This document shows, one piece after another, positions 11,440-23,679 of a stretch of 64,000 bases of DNA. Within the stretch, counting starts at the first letter, position 1. Each line of letters begins with the position of its first letter. Origin of the DNA: Trichopria drosophilae (Eukaryota > Arthropoda > Insecta > Hymenoptera > Diapriidae); assembly GCA_030407085.1 (NCBI GenBank), contig CM059585.1, positions 110,597,501 through 110,661,500 of the forward strand, written 5' to 3'. The notes beneath the pieces are model-generated. The model was not told the origin of the DNA. It searched no databases and saw nothing but the letters and a program-made list of their open reading frames with translations. The translations under genes and the position numbers were made by a program.

Positions 11440-13844
11440 TCCTAAAAACTTGCTCAAAATAGTGTTTTGGAACTCTCGCGGATTATTTAATATTAAAAAC
11501 AATGCGCTCTCCTCTAGTAATAAGATATTAAATTTTTCCGAGACTTGGTCCGACCGCGATATTAACCCAGAGATGATAACTACTGGTCATTCAGGAATTT
11601 GTTCCCCCGCCGTCCGCTCCAGCATCTTCGGTCGCTGCAGCGGCGGCCTTTTATCGTTAATTAGTTCTGACCTCGCTTTTGTACAACTGGAAACATCTCC
11701 CAACTGGCTTTTTTATCATGTAAAATCTTCTCCGATTAATTTAATAGTAGGCTCTTTTTACTTTTCTCCTAATTCCGATTTATCGTCACAACTCACGGCC
11801 CTTCAAGTAGTACTCGACTTCCTGAATGGCCAGTATTCTGATTGCTTGTTCGTTCTGGGCGGCGACTTCAACTGTCGAGTTGGTTCTACGGACTTATACA
11901 GCGACTTCGCACAAATTTTTGAAAACTCGTCAATCCGTATGTTGAGGGAGTCGCTCGACGGGATTCACTCTAAACGGGGATCCCTCCTGTCCGAGTTTAT
12001 GCAATCAAATAATTTTGTACTTTTAAATGGGCGTTGTGCCAGCGATTTCCCTGCGCACTATACTTATCTCGGACAGAGGGGATTCAGCGTCGTGGACCTT
12101 GTGTGGGTTTCAGCCCTGCACTTGCCTTTTATTGCCGATCTTGTAACAGGCGATGACCTTCGCGGTTTTGATCATCTTCCGGTGTTTCTGTCACTGTTTT
12201 TAAGTGTCGATAACAATAATATTGAAACGTCCGTTTCCGCGCCGGCAAATCACGTAGTTGTAAGATATTCGAGGTCGATTGACGGGGCGCATAAATTTCA
12301 AGATAGGTTAGGGCACTTAGTGCTTCCGTTTACGTCAGAGGTCACTGATTCACTAAATAGTTTGTATGCGAACTTGATTGGCTCCATTCGCGAAGCGGCG
12401 ATAAGGGCTGGGGTAGTTACCGAAACTACTGTCAGTAGAACGCGTTCGGGGCATGGTATTTCAAAACCCTGGTTTGATGGGGAATGTGTCTCTGCAAGAA
12501 AGATATCTCTTCGCACGCTGAGATTAATGAGAAAATCTGAATATAGTGTAAATTCAATTTCAGCCTTTAAATCGGCAAAAAAGTCCTATTCTGATATTGT
12601 GAACCGTAAAAAGCGTCTTTATACATCCTCGATTGCTAATAAATTTGCGGAAGTTCACAACGCTGCCGATTTTTGGTCGGCGTACCGGTTGTACAGGAGA
12701 AAACCCAGCGCGGGGGAACAGGTGTCGGCGGACGCATGGAGGGCATACTTCGCGGAGATCTTTCCTCCGGGAGGCTTTCCCCCCAGAAACGTTTTTTGGC
12801 ACGTTCGACCCGGCGCTGGATTCGCCCATTACCTTCGCCGAATTAGAGAACAGCATCCGTTGTTTGAAGGTGGGAAAGGCCATCGGTCCGGATAAGTTAC
12901 CGGCTGAAATTTTTAAGTTGCTAGACGATATATGGCTCTCCCATCTTTTACAGTTGTTCAATAACAATTTTCTCACGGAGACCTTCCCCACAGACTGGGC
13001 TAAATCTACGTTATTTCCTTTATTTAAAAAAGGCTCGCGCGATGACCCGTCTAATTACAGACTGATTGCGATAACGAATGCAATTGCTAAAATCTTCTCA
13101 CAGATTTTGTGCAAGCGCCTGTCCGAATGGGCCACCTTAAGTGGGGCGCTTCCTGAGGAACAAGCCGGGTTCCGCGGTGGGAGAAGCACAGAAGATAATA
13201 TCTTCTTGCTCCTGGCCACAACTCAGATTGCCCTTAAACTTAAGAAATCTAAAGTATATGGCTTATTTGTCGACTTTAAGAGAGCTTTTGATTCTGTCCC
13301 CCATACACTTCTCTGGCGAAAACTCCTCGGACTAGGCGTTAGCGCAAGGTTTGTTAGGCTCCTAGCGGCTCTTTATCAATCGGCTACGACGCGTCTGCAA
13401 GCGGGGAATTCTACAGTACCGGATTTTAATGTAACGAGAGGGGTTCTCCAGGGCGAGAACTTTCGTCTACTTTCGGATACAGCGTATACCCTGCACCCTC
13501 CCCGCCTGCCTCTGGATTGTCTCAAAGTTAAATTACAATTAAAACTGGCGACCATTTACTCGCGGTCGATCTTAATTGCCGGTAACCGGTACATTTATAA
13601 TCCGACAACACCATGTACCCTCTGTAACTGGAATGTGAATGAAACGCTGATACATATTCTGACAGAGTGCCCGTTGCTAAGATCTACCAGAGTGGAGTAC
13701 GCTGCAGCTCTCACTGTGCGCCCTCTACACTCTGCCGGTTTATTGTGCACTCTAATCTGTGATAATGATGCTCAGTCTGCGAAATTGTTATACAAATTTG
13801 TAAAAACTACTTTTCGGCGTAGAGCGTTTCTTCTTGGCGACTAA
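11440..13844 (+). pseudogene. R1-like ORF2: endonuclease-reverse transcriptase, catalytic core deleted
   Basis: The first frame (to 12895) has the AP-like endonuclease: NSRGL, SETW, GGLL, GGDFNCR, SVVDLVW and FDHLPVF. A frameshift near 12760-12790 moves the reading to the next frame. That frame carries RT fingers and palm (VGKAIGPDKLPAEIFK, FPLFKKGSRDDPSNYR, PEEQAGFRGGRSTEDN, VDFKRAFDSVPH) up to GVLQGE at about 13455. There the protein jumps straight to the far C-terminal region (LKVKLQLKLATIYSRS), skipping the PLLF and YADD segment and thumb. The related element at 23.5-25.2 kb retains that stretch. The C-terminal zinc motif (CTLCNWNVNETLIHILTEC) is intact and the ORF ends at 13844. The internal deletion is in frame. 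Confidence 0.85.
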
Positions 13845-14061
13845 ACTGTGTAAGATTTATTATGTATATTTTAGTTTTAACGATTGTCTCTTCTAGTAGC
13901 CGTATACTGCTGCATTTATAATTAGGCTGCGTTTATTTTGTTCTGTACACTCTGTAATGTAGTCCTCGACACCAAATCATGTACCCGAAATATTCGGAAC
14001 TCCTTCTCAATGGGATATTTTCTCTTCCCTATTTATGGGAATAAATTACATACATACATAC

Positions 14062-16727
14062 AATTATACTTTTTGTAAATAGTACATTCAATTTCTTGTC
14101 GGAAATAACATCTGCTTGTGAATATTACAACAATAGTTTAGTAAATTTTTTATAAAGTTTTTATATATAGAAAAAAATGTTTCGATAAACAAATTATACC
14201 GTTTTTGTTTTTGATTAAAGTGAAATACTTTTAAAAAGTGAAAAAAACACATTTTTTGGATTAAAATTATATCTTAATAGTATATTATCATCTGAAAAAT
14301 TGTACAGGCAAATAATATTCAGTTTTTTGTCTAATTAATTTTAAATAATACTTAAAAAATGAAAAAAAAACACATTTTTTTCTATTAAAATTAATACTTG
14401 AATCAATTGTTGTCAGAAATTTCAAATATTATAAATTAAATAAATTGTAATTATACTTTTTGTAAATAGTACATTCAATTTCTTGTCGGAAATAACATCT
14501 GCTTGTGAATACTACAACAATAGTTTAGTAAATTTTTTATAAAGTTTTTATATATAGAAAAAAATGTTTCGATAAACAAATATTACCGTTTTTGTTTTTG
14601 AATAATGTGAAATACTTTTAAAAAGTGAAAAAAACACATTTTTTGGATTAAAATTATATCTTAATAGTATATTATCATCTGAAAAATTGTACAGGCAAGT
14701 AATATTCAGTTTTTTGTCTAATTAATTTTAAATAATACTTCAAAAATGCAAAAAAAAAACACATTTTTTTCGATTAAAATTAATACTTGAATCAATTGTT
14801 GTCAGAAATTTCAAATATTATAAATTAAATAAATTTTAATTATACTTTTTGTAAATAGTACATTCAATTTCTTGTCGGAAATAACATCTGCTTGTGAATA
14901 TTACAACAATAGTTTAGTAAATTTTTTATAAAGTTTTTATATATAGAAAAAAATGTTTCGATAAACAAATATTAGCGTTTTTGTTTTCGATTAATGTGAA
15001 ATACATTTAAAAAGTGAAAAAAACACATTTTTTGGATTAAAATTATATCTTAATAGTATATTATCATCTGAAAAATTGTACAGGCATATAATATTCAGTT
15101 TTTTGCCGAATTAATATTAAATAATACTTAAAAAATACAAAAAAAAAACACATTTTTTTCTATTAAAATTAATACTTGAATCAATTGTTGTCAGAAATTT
15201 CAAATATTATAAATTAAATAAATTTTAATTATACTTTTTGTAAATAGTACATTCAATTTCTTGTCGGAAATAACATCTGCTTGTGAATATTACAACAATA
15301 GTTTAGTAAATTTTTTATAAAGTTTTTATATATAGAAAAAAATGTTTCGATAAACAAATTATACCGTTTTTGTTTTTGATTAAAGTGAAATACTTTTAAA
15401 AAGTGAAAAAAACACATTTTTTGGATTAAAATTATATCTTAATAGTATATTATCATCTGAAAAATTGTACAGGCAAATAATATTCAGTTTTTTGTCTAAT
15501 TAATTTTAAATAATACTTAAAAAATGCAAAAAAAACACATTTTTTTCTATTAAAATTAATACTTGAATCAATTGTTGTCAGAAATTTCAAATATTATAAA
15601 TTAAATAAATTTTAATTATACTTTTTGTAAATAGTACATTCAATTTCTTGTCGGAAATAACATCTGCTTGTGAATACTACAACAATAGTTTAGTAAATTT
15701 TGTATAAAGTTTTTATATATAGAAAAAAATGTTTCGATAATCAAATATTACCGTTTTTGTTTTTGATTAAAGTGAAATACTTTTAAAAAGTGAAAAAAAC
15801 ACATTTTTTGGATTAAAATTATATCTTAATAGTATATTATCATCTGAAAAATTGTACAGGCATATAATATTCAGTTTTTTGCCGAATTAATATTAAATAA
15901 TACTTAAAAAATGCAAAAAAAACACATTTTTTTCTATTAAAATTAATACTTGAATCAATTGTTGTCAGAAATTTCGAATATGATAAATTAAATAAATTGT
16001 AATTATACTTTTTGTAAATAGTACATTCAATTTCTTGTCGGAAATAACATCTGCTTGTGAATATTACAACAATATTTTAGTAAATTTTTTACAAAGTTTT
16101 TATATATAGAAAAAAATGTTTCGATAAACAAATATTAGCGTTTTTGTTTTTGAATAATGTGAAATACTTTTAAAAAGTGAAAAAAACACATTTTTTGGAT
16201 TAAAATTATATCTTAATAGTATATTATCATCTGAAAAATTGTACAGGCATATAATATTCAGTTTTTTGCCGAATTAATATTAAATAATACTTAAAAAATG
16301 CAAAAAAAACACATTTTTTTCTATTAAAATTAATACTTGAATCAATTGTTGTCAGAAATTTCAAATATTATAAATTAAATAAATTTTAATTATACTTTTT
16401 GTAAATAGTACATTCAATTTCTTATCGGAAATAACATCTGCTTGTGAATATTACAACAATAGTTTAGAAAATTTTTTACAAAGTTTTTATATATAGAAAA
16501 AAATGTTTCGATAAACAAATATTAGCGTTTTTGTTTTTGAATAATGTGAAATACTTTTAAAAAGTGAAAAAAACACATTTTTTGGATTAAAATTATATCT
16601 TAATAGTATATTATCATCTGAAAAATTGTATAGGCAAATAATATTCAGTTTTTTGTCTAATTAATTGTAAATAATACTTCAAAAATGCAAAAAAAAAACA
16701 CATTTTTTTCGATTAAAATTAATACTT
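14062..16727 (+). repeat. 387-bp tandem satellite, about seven units
   Basis: The marker aattatactttttgtaaat recurs at 14062, 14449, 14838, 15227, 15614, 16001 and 16388, giving periods of 387 or 389 bases. Units differ by only a few substitutions and by the length of A/T runs. Each unit itself contains two diverged submodules (gtgaaaaaaacacatttttt and gcaaaaaaaacacatttttt), so it is an older dimer. There is no coding potential. The array is cut at 16727 by the CR1-like element. Confidence 0.95.
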
Positions 16728-17038
16728 TGTAAGCGTAACTAACAGTAACCGTCTGGCAGTTGAACCGAGCGGTCGCGTTGTACCTGCTCTGAATGCAATT
16801 GTTCTATAGTATACAAAGTTCTGAAGTTTCCGCATTTATCGGCGATTTGGGTATTCCAAATTACAAATAGTATTTGTCAAAATACGGTTCGAGAAGTGTT
16901 TTATACCACATTACTTATTTTTGTCTTATGTGTTACGTTTACTGCATCTGGACTATAAATTTTCCATTTACAACTGTCACGGTTCAAAGGCTGGCACGCG
17001 TACCAGTGCAACAATTTTAGAACGACTATTCCTGAAAA

Positions 17039-18128
17039 ATGGAGAAATTGTGTGTGTATTGTGCAACAAGTGAACCACCTGCAACAGAAGTCTGTATTTT
17101 GTGTCATCAATCGGCTCATACAGAGTGCATTGGTTCGAGTTTTCGTAATGAGTCTGGGGAATTTGTTTGCTGTACCGCTCAAAATCATTCGGACGTTAAT
17201 AAGAACCAAGTTCCTGCAACTAAGAAACGTATCGGTCGACCACCTAATACTAATAAACAGTCTAATAAGCGTGCTCGAGTGGACGGTGAGATCTCATCAG
17301 TCAATTTATCACTGCATGAATTTTTATCGACTAAATTCGAGTCCATTGAACGTAAATTGTCAGGTATCGATCAATTTAATGTCAATATTGAGGCACTGGG
17401 TTCTAAACTCGATATGTTCAGCACTGAAATACGCTCTATGATTGACGACCATAACAATAGACTGTTTAGAGCAAAAGGCCGTTGAAATTAATTCTTTTAA
17501 AGAGCAAGTATCTACATTAAAGGAAGAAAATCGTAAACTACAAGAGCTAAACAAGGAAATGAACAGTCGTGTGTTATCGGTCGAACTAAACGAATGTAAT
17601 GCCGATTTAATAATTACAGGTGTTCCCGAAGCCGTTAATGAGGATTTGACAGTGTCTGTATGTAAGATTGCCGAGTCTCTGGGTGTCCCCCTCCTTTCCT
17701 CGGAGATTGAACGGGCTAGTCGAATGCACTCTCCTAAGGACGTTCCCCCCGCAGACTCTTCGCCTTCAACGTCAAATTCGACTTTCGCAGCAGTTGTTCG
17801 CGGCTCTACTAGACAAGCTCGCCCATGCAATATTTTCGTGCGGTTTAATTCTCGCGCCAAACGGAACAGCCTTCTCCAAGGAGGAAGAGTCATTAAGAAA
17901 CTGAAATCTAAATCAATTTTTCCTGATCGGCCTGAATCTGATATTTATATTAATGAATTCTTGCCCCATGAATTCTATAAACTTTTTAAAAAATGTAGAG
18001 AATTGGCCAAAAATAGAGGATTCAAGATTCGGCGTAGAGGCTCAGCTATCCATTTGTTATCGAGTAATGGATCTACTTTTATAGTTAATTCATTACATGA
18101 TTTGGAATCTCTACAGCATAAAAATTGA
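17039..18128 (+). pseudogene. CR1-like ORF1: PHD finger, coiled coil, FP-type domain; one frameshift
   Basis: From ATG 17039 the protein has a cysteine/histidine-rich PHD-like finger (CVYCATSEPPATEVCILCH, then H and C residues), an AT-hook-like basic stretch (KKRIGRPPNTNKQ) and a coiled coil. The first frame stops at 17485. An overlapping frame from 17442 continues the coiled coil (LKEENRKLQELNKEMNSRV) into an RRM-like segment (ADLIITGVPEAV) and a C-terminal FP-type domain (SDIYINEFLPHEFYKLFKK), ending at 18128. The overlap and continuous domain order show one frameshift near 17470. Known ORF1 proteins of this type bind element RNA. Confidence 0.8.
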
Positions 18129-18185
18129 CAGTTACTGGGTAATTCACCGTATAATACAAGGGCAACGTCATTCCGCTGTAATCAA

Positions 18186-21070
18186 GTGCAGAATTACAGA
18201 AATGTTCAACGTGAGGAGAATAAAGCTGCAATATCTTCCTATTATCAGAATGCCAGGGGAATTCGGACGAAACTGGCAGATATTAGAAATAATGTTCATC
18301 TTATGGATCCACAACCTGATGTCATCATCCTCACAGAAACTTGGTTGCATAATGATATTTCAGTATCCGAATTGGGGTTCTCTCAATATTCAGTCTTTCG
18401 AACGGATCGTTCAACATCAGCTCATCAACGTGGAGGTGGAGTCCCGATTGCAGCTAAATCGAAATTGTATTGTACGGTCATCTCTTCAACCAACTTTTTA
18501 TGTTCGGAACACCTAATTCTTTTAATTTCATCTAAATCGTCTAAAATGTTAATGTCCGTGTCTTATTTTTCACCGTCTGCGACTGTCGAAGATTATAGTT
18601 TATTCTCTGATTTAATTGAAAACATTTCGCTACAATTCAATAATGTTCCGTGGGTAATTTGCGGTGATTTTAATCTTCCGAATATTTTATGGGATCAGTC
18701 GGGTTTTAAAACTATTGGTTATGTTCCACCTGATGTAAAACAGGCTGCGTTTATTTGTAACGATATCTTTTCTTTTATTGACTTAATTCAGCATTTCCCT
18801 GTTCATCCCAACAAAGGTTATACTTTAGATCTTATGTTTTCGTCTATTCCTAATACCTCATATTATTCTAGTTCAGACATTCTTATCCCAACTGACTGTC
18901 ATCACGTGCATGCTTACTTTGATTTTCCATTTGATAGTCCAGAATGTTCTTTTTATAACTTTACGTCATTAAACTTCAATAAATCGAACTTTGTTGAGAT
19001 CAACAGGGATCTAGCGGCAGCTGATTGGATGAGTGTCTTGAACGAGGTAGACGTGGAAACATCGCTTTCTAACTTTTATAATATTCTGCACAATAGTATT
19101 TTAAAACATACTCCATTAATGCGATTAAAGTCCAGTCACTTCCCTCCTTGGTACAATCGTGAATTAAAGGAACTCGTGTTTAGGAAGAAAGAAGCTCATA
19201 GGAAATATAAAAGATTTCGAGAGCTTGTAGACTTTACAGAATTTAAACGTCTTCGGGCGAACTGCATAAGAGTCTCTAGAGCGCTTTACAAAACACACAT
19301 GGCAGAAATTGAAACGAGATCTAAAACAAATATAAAAGCTTTTTGGTCATTTATTAATTCTTCACGTCATTGCAATACATTGCCTTCTACTATGTCTTTT
19401 CGTGACAATTCCTCCTCAGATAAGAAGGACATAGCAAATTTATTTAATAATTATTTCAGTTCTGTCTATTCCACTGATAAAAATTTTAATCCTTTATTGG
19501 AACATACTGTCCCCATAAACTCGATAAATCATTTTATTATTTCTGCTACCGAGATTAGAGATGCTATTTTTAACTTGAAATCGACGTGCACATTAGGATC
19601 TGATGGAATTCCATCTATTATAATAAAAAACTGTTTTATGTCCCTGATTAATCCATTATGTCATCTATTTAATACCTCATTGAATCAAGGAGTATTTCCA
19701 TCAAAATGGAAAGACATATTTATTACGCCAATTTTTAAGAACGGGAACAAAAATAATGTCGTAAATTATCGCCCAGTAGCAGTAATTAGCTGTATACCAA
19801 AACTTTTTCATTCCATCGTTGCTAACAAATTGTATAAAGAATTAACTGGATATATTATTGGAAATCAACACGGTTTTACCAGAGGGAAATCAACGGTCAC
19901 GAATTTATTACTGTTTTCAGATTTCGTTTCTAATGCCTTGAACGTTAACTCACAAGTTGATACTATTTACTTAGACTTTTCCAAAGCCTTCGATACAATT
20001 AACCATTCTATCCTTTTGAGTAAACTTAATCATCTGGGTTTTAGCGGCTCTTTTATGCGTTGGCTCCAGTCTTACTTGTCGAATCGGACTCAAAGAGTAA
20101 AAATCAAGAACGATATTTCTTCGTCCTGTAAAGTTCCCTCCGGGGTACCACAGGGTTCTCACTTAGGACCAATTCTGTTCAATTTTTATATTAATGATAT
20201 TGGTAAATTTATTCGATACTCTAAGTTCCTGATTTTTGCTGATGACGTAAAGTTTTTTCTAAAATTACGTCCCCGAGGGATGCATCAAAACTACAGATGG
20301 ACTTGGATTCGATTGGTTTATGGTCTGAGCTAAATGCCCTCAATTTAAACATAAATAAATGCAAATGCATGAGTTTTAGTAGGTGTTCACGGAAATTTGA
20401 ATTTGCTTATAAGTGTTCTAATCAGACTTTAACAAGAGCTGTCAAACATGTCGATCTTGGAGTAATTGTTCGTGATGATTTTTCTTTTACGGATCATTTA
20501 ATACACTTAAGTTCGAAAGCGTCTGGGATGTTAGGATTTATTCAGAGGGCAACTAAGGACTTTAAAGATCCGGAGACAATTGCGTATCTCATAAGGTCAT
20601 TAGTACTTCCACATTTAATATATGCGGCCCCTATCTGGTCACCGTATACTAAGGTTGAAATTAACATGTTGGAACGAGTCCAGCGAAAATCTCTCAGATA
20701 TCTCACCTTTAAATCAGGACATCCTATGTCGCGTTTCGATCACAATTATAATGCAATTGCCAAAAGATTTAAATTCCCAACTATTAAATCGCTACATTCT
20801 TTTCACGATGTATCCACTGTTTATCGCATTTTGAAATTTTCGCTGGGTGACGACTTAACGGGACTGTTTCCGTTTAGAACCACACCATATTCCATTCGAA
20901 ATCCACGTATCATTTATGAAAAGCCATATCGTAGCAATTATTTATTTTTTGCTCCCGTTCCTAGACTTAAGCATGCGTGGAATAATCTGAATGTGGTTGC
21001 GAGAGATTGTAATTCTTACGGTAGATTCAAAAAACTGGCATCGGATTATCAGTTTGTATATTACACGTGA
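18186..21070 (+). pseudogene. CR1-like ORF2: endonuclease-reverse transcriptase; one frameshift
   Basis: The N-terminal endonuclease shows YYQNARGIRTK, LTETWL, ICGDFNLP and the TLDLMFSS segment. The final catalytic His region reads TDCHHVH rather than the usual SDH. RT motifs follow in order: LGSDGIPSIIIKN, TPIFKNG..NYRPVAV, GFTRGKSTVTNLL, YLDFSKAFDTINH, GVPQGSHLGPILFNFYIND and FADD, so the catalytic core is present. A single-base frameshift at about 20262-20297 ends the first frame (stop at 20333). The thumb and C-terminal region (NINKCKCMSFSR to FVYYT) continue in the second frame to 21070. In-frame starts before 18186 are not obvious, so the N-terminus is approximate. Confidence 0.87.
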
Positions 21071-21296
21071 TCAATTCGTCTCGTGATTAAGTCTTTCAGT
21101 GTAGTCGTATTTTTATTTTTATTTTTATGCTTATTATTATTTTCGTTTAGGCGCATATGATTTGTATTTTCTAATTTTTAATTTGTAATTTCTGTCGTTC
21201 TTATAAAATTATATTATTGTACGATAATTTTCTGTTTTCTTTTTGTATTAAGGGCATTAATGCCCGTAAATAAATAAATAAAATAAATAAAATATA

Positions 21297-21933
21297 AATA
21301 CTTGAATCAATTGTTGTCAGAAATTTCAGGCAAATAATATTCAGTTTTTTGTCTAGTTAATTGTAAATAATACTTCAAAAATGAAAAAAAAAAACACATT
21401 TTTTTCGATTAAAATTAATACTTGAATCAATTGTTGTCAGAAATTTCAGGCAAATAATATTCAGTTTTTTGTCTAATTAACTGTAAATAATACTTCAAAA
21501 ATGCAAAAAAAAAAACACATTTTTTTCGATTAAAATTAATGTTTGAATCAATTATTGTCAGAAATTTCGAATATGATAAATTAAATAAATTGTAATTATA
21601 CTTTTTGTAAATAGTACATTGAATTTCTTGTCGCAAATAACATCAGCTTGTGAATATTACAACAATAGTTTAGTAAATTTTTTATAAAGTTTTTATATAT
21701 AGAAAAAAATGTTTCGATAAACAAATATTACCGTTTTTGTTTTTGAATAATGTGAAATACTTTTAAAAAGTGAAAAAAACACATTTTTTGGATTAAAATT
21801 ATATCTTAATAGTATATTATCGTCTGAAAAATTGTACAGGCAAATAATATTCAGTTTTTTGTCTAATTAATTGTAAATAATACTTCAAAAATGCAAAAAA
21901 AAAACACATTTTTTTCGATTAAAATTAATACTT
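21297..21933 (+). repeat. AT-rich satellite, block with ~120-bp short units
   Basis: After the CR1-like element the satellite resumes. Between 21301 and 21540 a shortened ~120-bp unit (cttgaatcaattgttgtcag to gattaaaattaatac) is repeated twice, then a near full-length 387-bp-type unit follows. The short units keep both ends of one submodule and lack the middle, which suggests deletion followed by local tandem copying. Confidence 0.85.
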
Positions 21934-22113
21934 AGTAAGCGTAACTAACAGTAACCGTCTGGCAGTTGAACCGAGCGGTCGCGTTGTACCTGCTCTGAAT
22001 GCAATTGTTCTATAGTATACAAAGTTCTGAAGTTTCCGCATTTATCAGCGATTTGGGTAGTTCAAATTACAAATAGTATTTGTCAAAATACGGTTCGAGA
22101 AGTGTTTTATACC
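21934..22113 (+). repeat. Isolated 5' end of the CR1-like element
   Basis: These 180 bases repeat 16728-16907, the start of the CR1-like element, with only a few differences, and stop abruptly at ttatacc. The left junction is again the satellite aatactt (21927-21933), the same position in the repeat unit as the full element. Normal retrotransposition leaves 3' ends, not 5' ends, so this piece most likely arose by duplication of the satellite-element junction. Confidence 0.88.
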
Positions 22114-22252
22114 TTATAATTTTATAATTAATTGTAAATAATACTTCAAAAATGCAAAAAAAACACATTTTTTTCGATTAAAATTAATACTTGAATCAAT
22201 TGTTGTCAGAAATTTCAGGCAAATAATATTCAGTTTTTTGTCTAGTTAATTG
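22114..22252 (+). repeat. AT-rich satellite, short block
   Basis: Short-unit satellite (attgtaaataatacttcaaa, cttgaatcaattgttgtcag) between the CR1 5' piece and the solo LTR. It ends in attg, the 4-bp target of the LTR insertion. Confidence 0.85.
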
Positions 22253-23067
22253 TGTTACGGATGCTGGCTACGCACATAGCCATCGTAACATAGACAATAC
22301 TTGTCTTTGTAAGATCGACAAGACACACACACACCGAAGAGCCCGATTCGGCGTCGCACATATATTGCACACGTGCTGTAACTTACACTGGGAACCACGG
22401 GTTCCTCTAGCTGCAAGCCCAATCAGTCAAGAAAAGAATGTGCCACGCCGAAGCTCGAAGTAACACAATCCTTAAGATTGTGACTCACACACGCACACAA
22501 TAGCACACGTTCCCCGAATCGCCAAGGTTACCGATAAGTCAAAAGGGGTGAGCGATTCGTGGAAGATGGCACGTGGCAAACAACAAGTGCAGGTGTCCAT
22601 CAAAAAGGACGATGATCTCATCGACATCTACCATATAAAAAGGGCAATCGCATTGCCCGAAACCAGAGTCGCCCCGTTAATGATCGAGTGAACATCTCCG
22701 TTAGAGTCGCCCTGCGATTGACGCCGTGAAGATCTCGGTGCAGAGTCGCCCCGTTAATGATCGAGTGAAGATCTCGGTGCAGAGATCTCGGGACTTAGAA
22801 GCTTCGCGACACGTTAATCCGCGACTCTCCGCGAATCAATACCGGACTTAGTATTTATATACCCGGACGATCTGTACGACCTGTAGTTGGCATTTCCAAA
22901 AATAAATCAAAGTTATTATTACTAAATTCGCCAGTATTTCGTCACTTGGGGTGTCGATCCCCTTTATGCGGAAGATCCCAAAAACGATTCTCAGCTATCG
23001 AGAATCATCCCTTACAACTCCTGATCCTGATAAAAATTGCATTACGAAAAACATAAAAATCGTAACA
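22253..23067 (+). mobile_element. Solo LTR, 815 bp, 4-bp target duplication
   Basis: The unit begins TGTTACG and ends CGTAACA, a 7-bp inverted terminal repeat starting TG and ending CA, and is flanked by attg on both sides (22249-22252 and 23068-23071). A TATA box (tataaaa, 22634-22640) and a polyadenylation signal (aataaa, 22901-22906) are in the order expected of a plus-strand LTR. Downstream of the TATA box about two and a half copies of a GAGTCGCC..GTGAAGATCTC repeat span 22669-22790. The 4-bp duplication suggests a Gypsy-type element. Internal sequence has been lost, presumably by LTR-LTR recombination. Confidence 0.85.
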
Positions 23068-23520
23068 ATTGTAAATAATACTTCAAAAATGCAAAAAAAA
23101 ACACATTTTTTTCGATTAAAATTAATACTTGAATCAATTGTTGTCAGAAATTTCAGGCAAATAATATTCAGTTTTTTGTCTAATTAATTGTAAATAATAC
23201 TTCAAAAATGCAAAAAAAAACACATTTTTTTCGATTAAAATTAATACTTGAATCAATTATTGTCAGAAATTTCGAATATGATAAATTAAATAAATTGTAA
23301 TCATACTTTTTGTAAATAGTACATTGAATTTCTTGTCGCAAATAACATCAGCTTGTGAATATTACAACAATAGTTTAGTAAATTTTTTATAAAGTTTTTA
23401 TATATAGAAAAAAATGTTTCGATAAACAAATATTACCGTTTTTGTTTTTGAATAATGTGAAATAGTTTTAAAAAGTGAAAAAAACACATTTTTTGGATTA
23501 AAATTATATCTTAATAGTAT
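23068..23520 (+). repeat. AT-rich satellite, last block
   Basis: Two short units followed by most of a 387-bp-type unit, cut at ttaatagtat by the minus-strand R1-like element. The satellite does not resume on the far side of that element. Confidence 0.85.
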
Positions 23521-23679
23521 AGATAGATAGATAGATATTTATTAACCCATATTTGAATAATATTCCTGAGGGTATAGTACACATAATACATAATACATAA
23601 TAAATTTACTGACAGAAGAAAAAAGAAAAAAAAATGTTAAATAGCGCTCATGCTTAATAGATATGTACCTTAACAGACG

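Larger units (their letters stand above)
9611..14061 (+). mobile_element. R1-like non-LTR retrotransposon, 4.45 kb, internally deleted
   Basis: The insertion is bounded by a perfect 14-bp duplication of satellite sequence, aattatactttttg at 9597-9610 and 14062-14075. It ends in a short (TACA)n tail (14047-14061), as many R1- and I-type elements do. It contains a ~600-bp 5' leader, a gag-like ORF1 (about 10190-11348), an endonuclease-RT ORF2 (about 11440-13844) and a 200-bp 3' UTR. Both ORFs carry frameshifts, and ORF2 lacks the segment where the RT catalytic motif would lie. The length and complete termini show it inserted as a full 5'-to-3' copy of an already shortened master, or was deleted later. 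Confidence 0.9.
16728..21296 (+). mobile_element. CR1-like non-LTR retrotransposon, full length (4.57 kb)
   Basis: It lies within the satellite and is flanked by aatactt at 16721-16727 and 21297-21303. It has a 5' UTR of ~310 bp, ORF1 (17039-18128) with a PHD-type finger, ORF2 (about 18186-21070) with endonuclease and RT, and a 3' UTR ending in TAAA-type repeats (21269-21295). The PHD-finger ORF1 is typical of the CR1/L2 part of the non-LTR tree. Only single frameshifts separate each ORF from an open frame, so the copy is fairly young. Confidence 0.88.

Noticed and set aside
14062..16727. CRISPR-like regular repeats
   Set aside because: Repeats are 387 bp, contiguous, AT-rich and without spacers; the genome is eukaryotic. 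They are a satellite.
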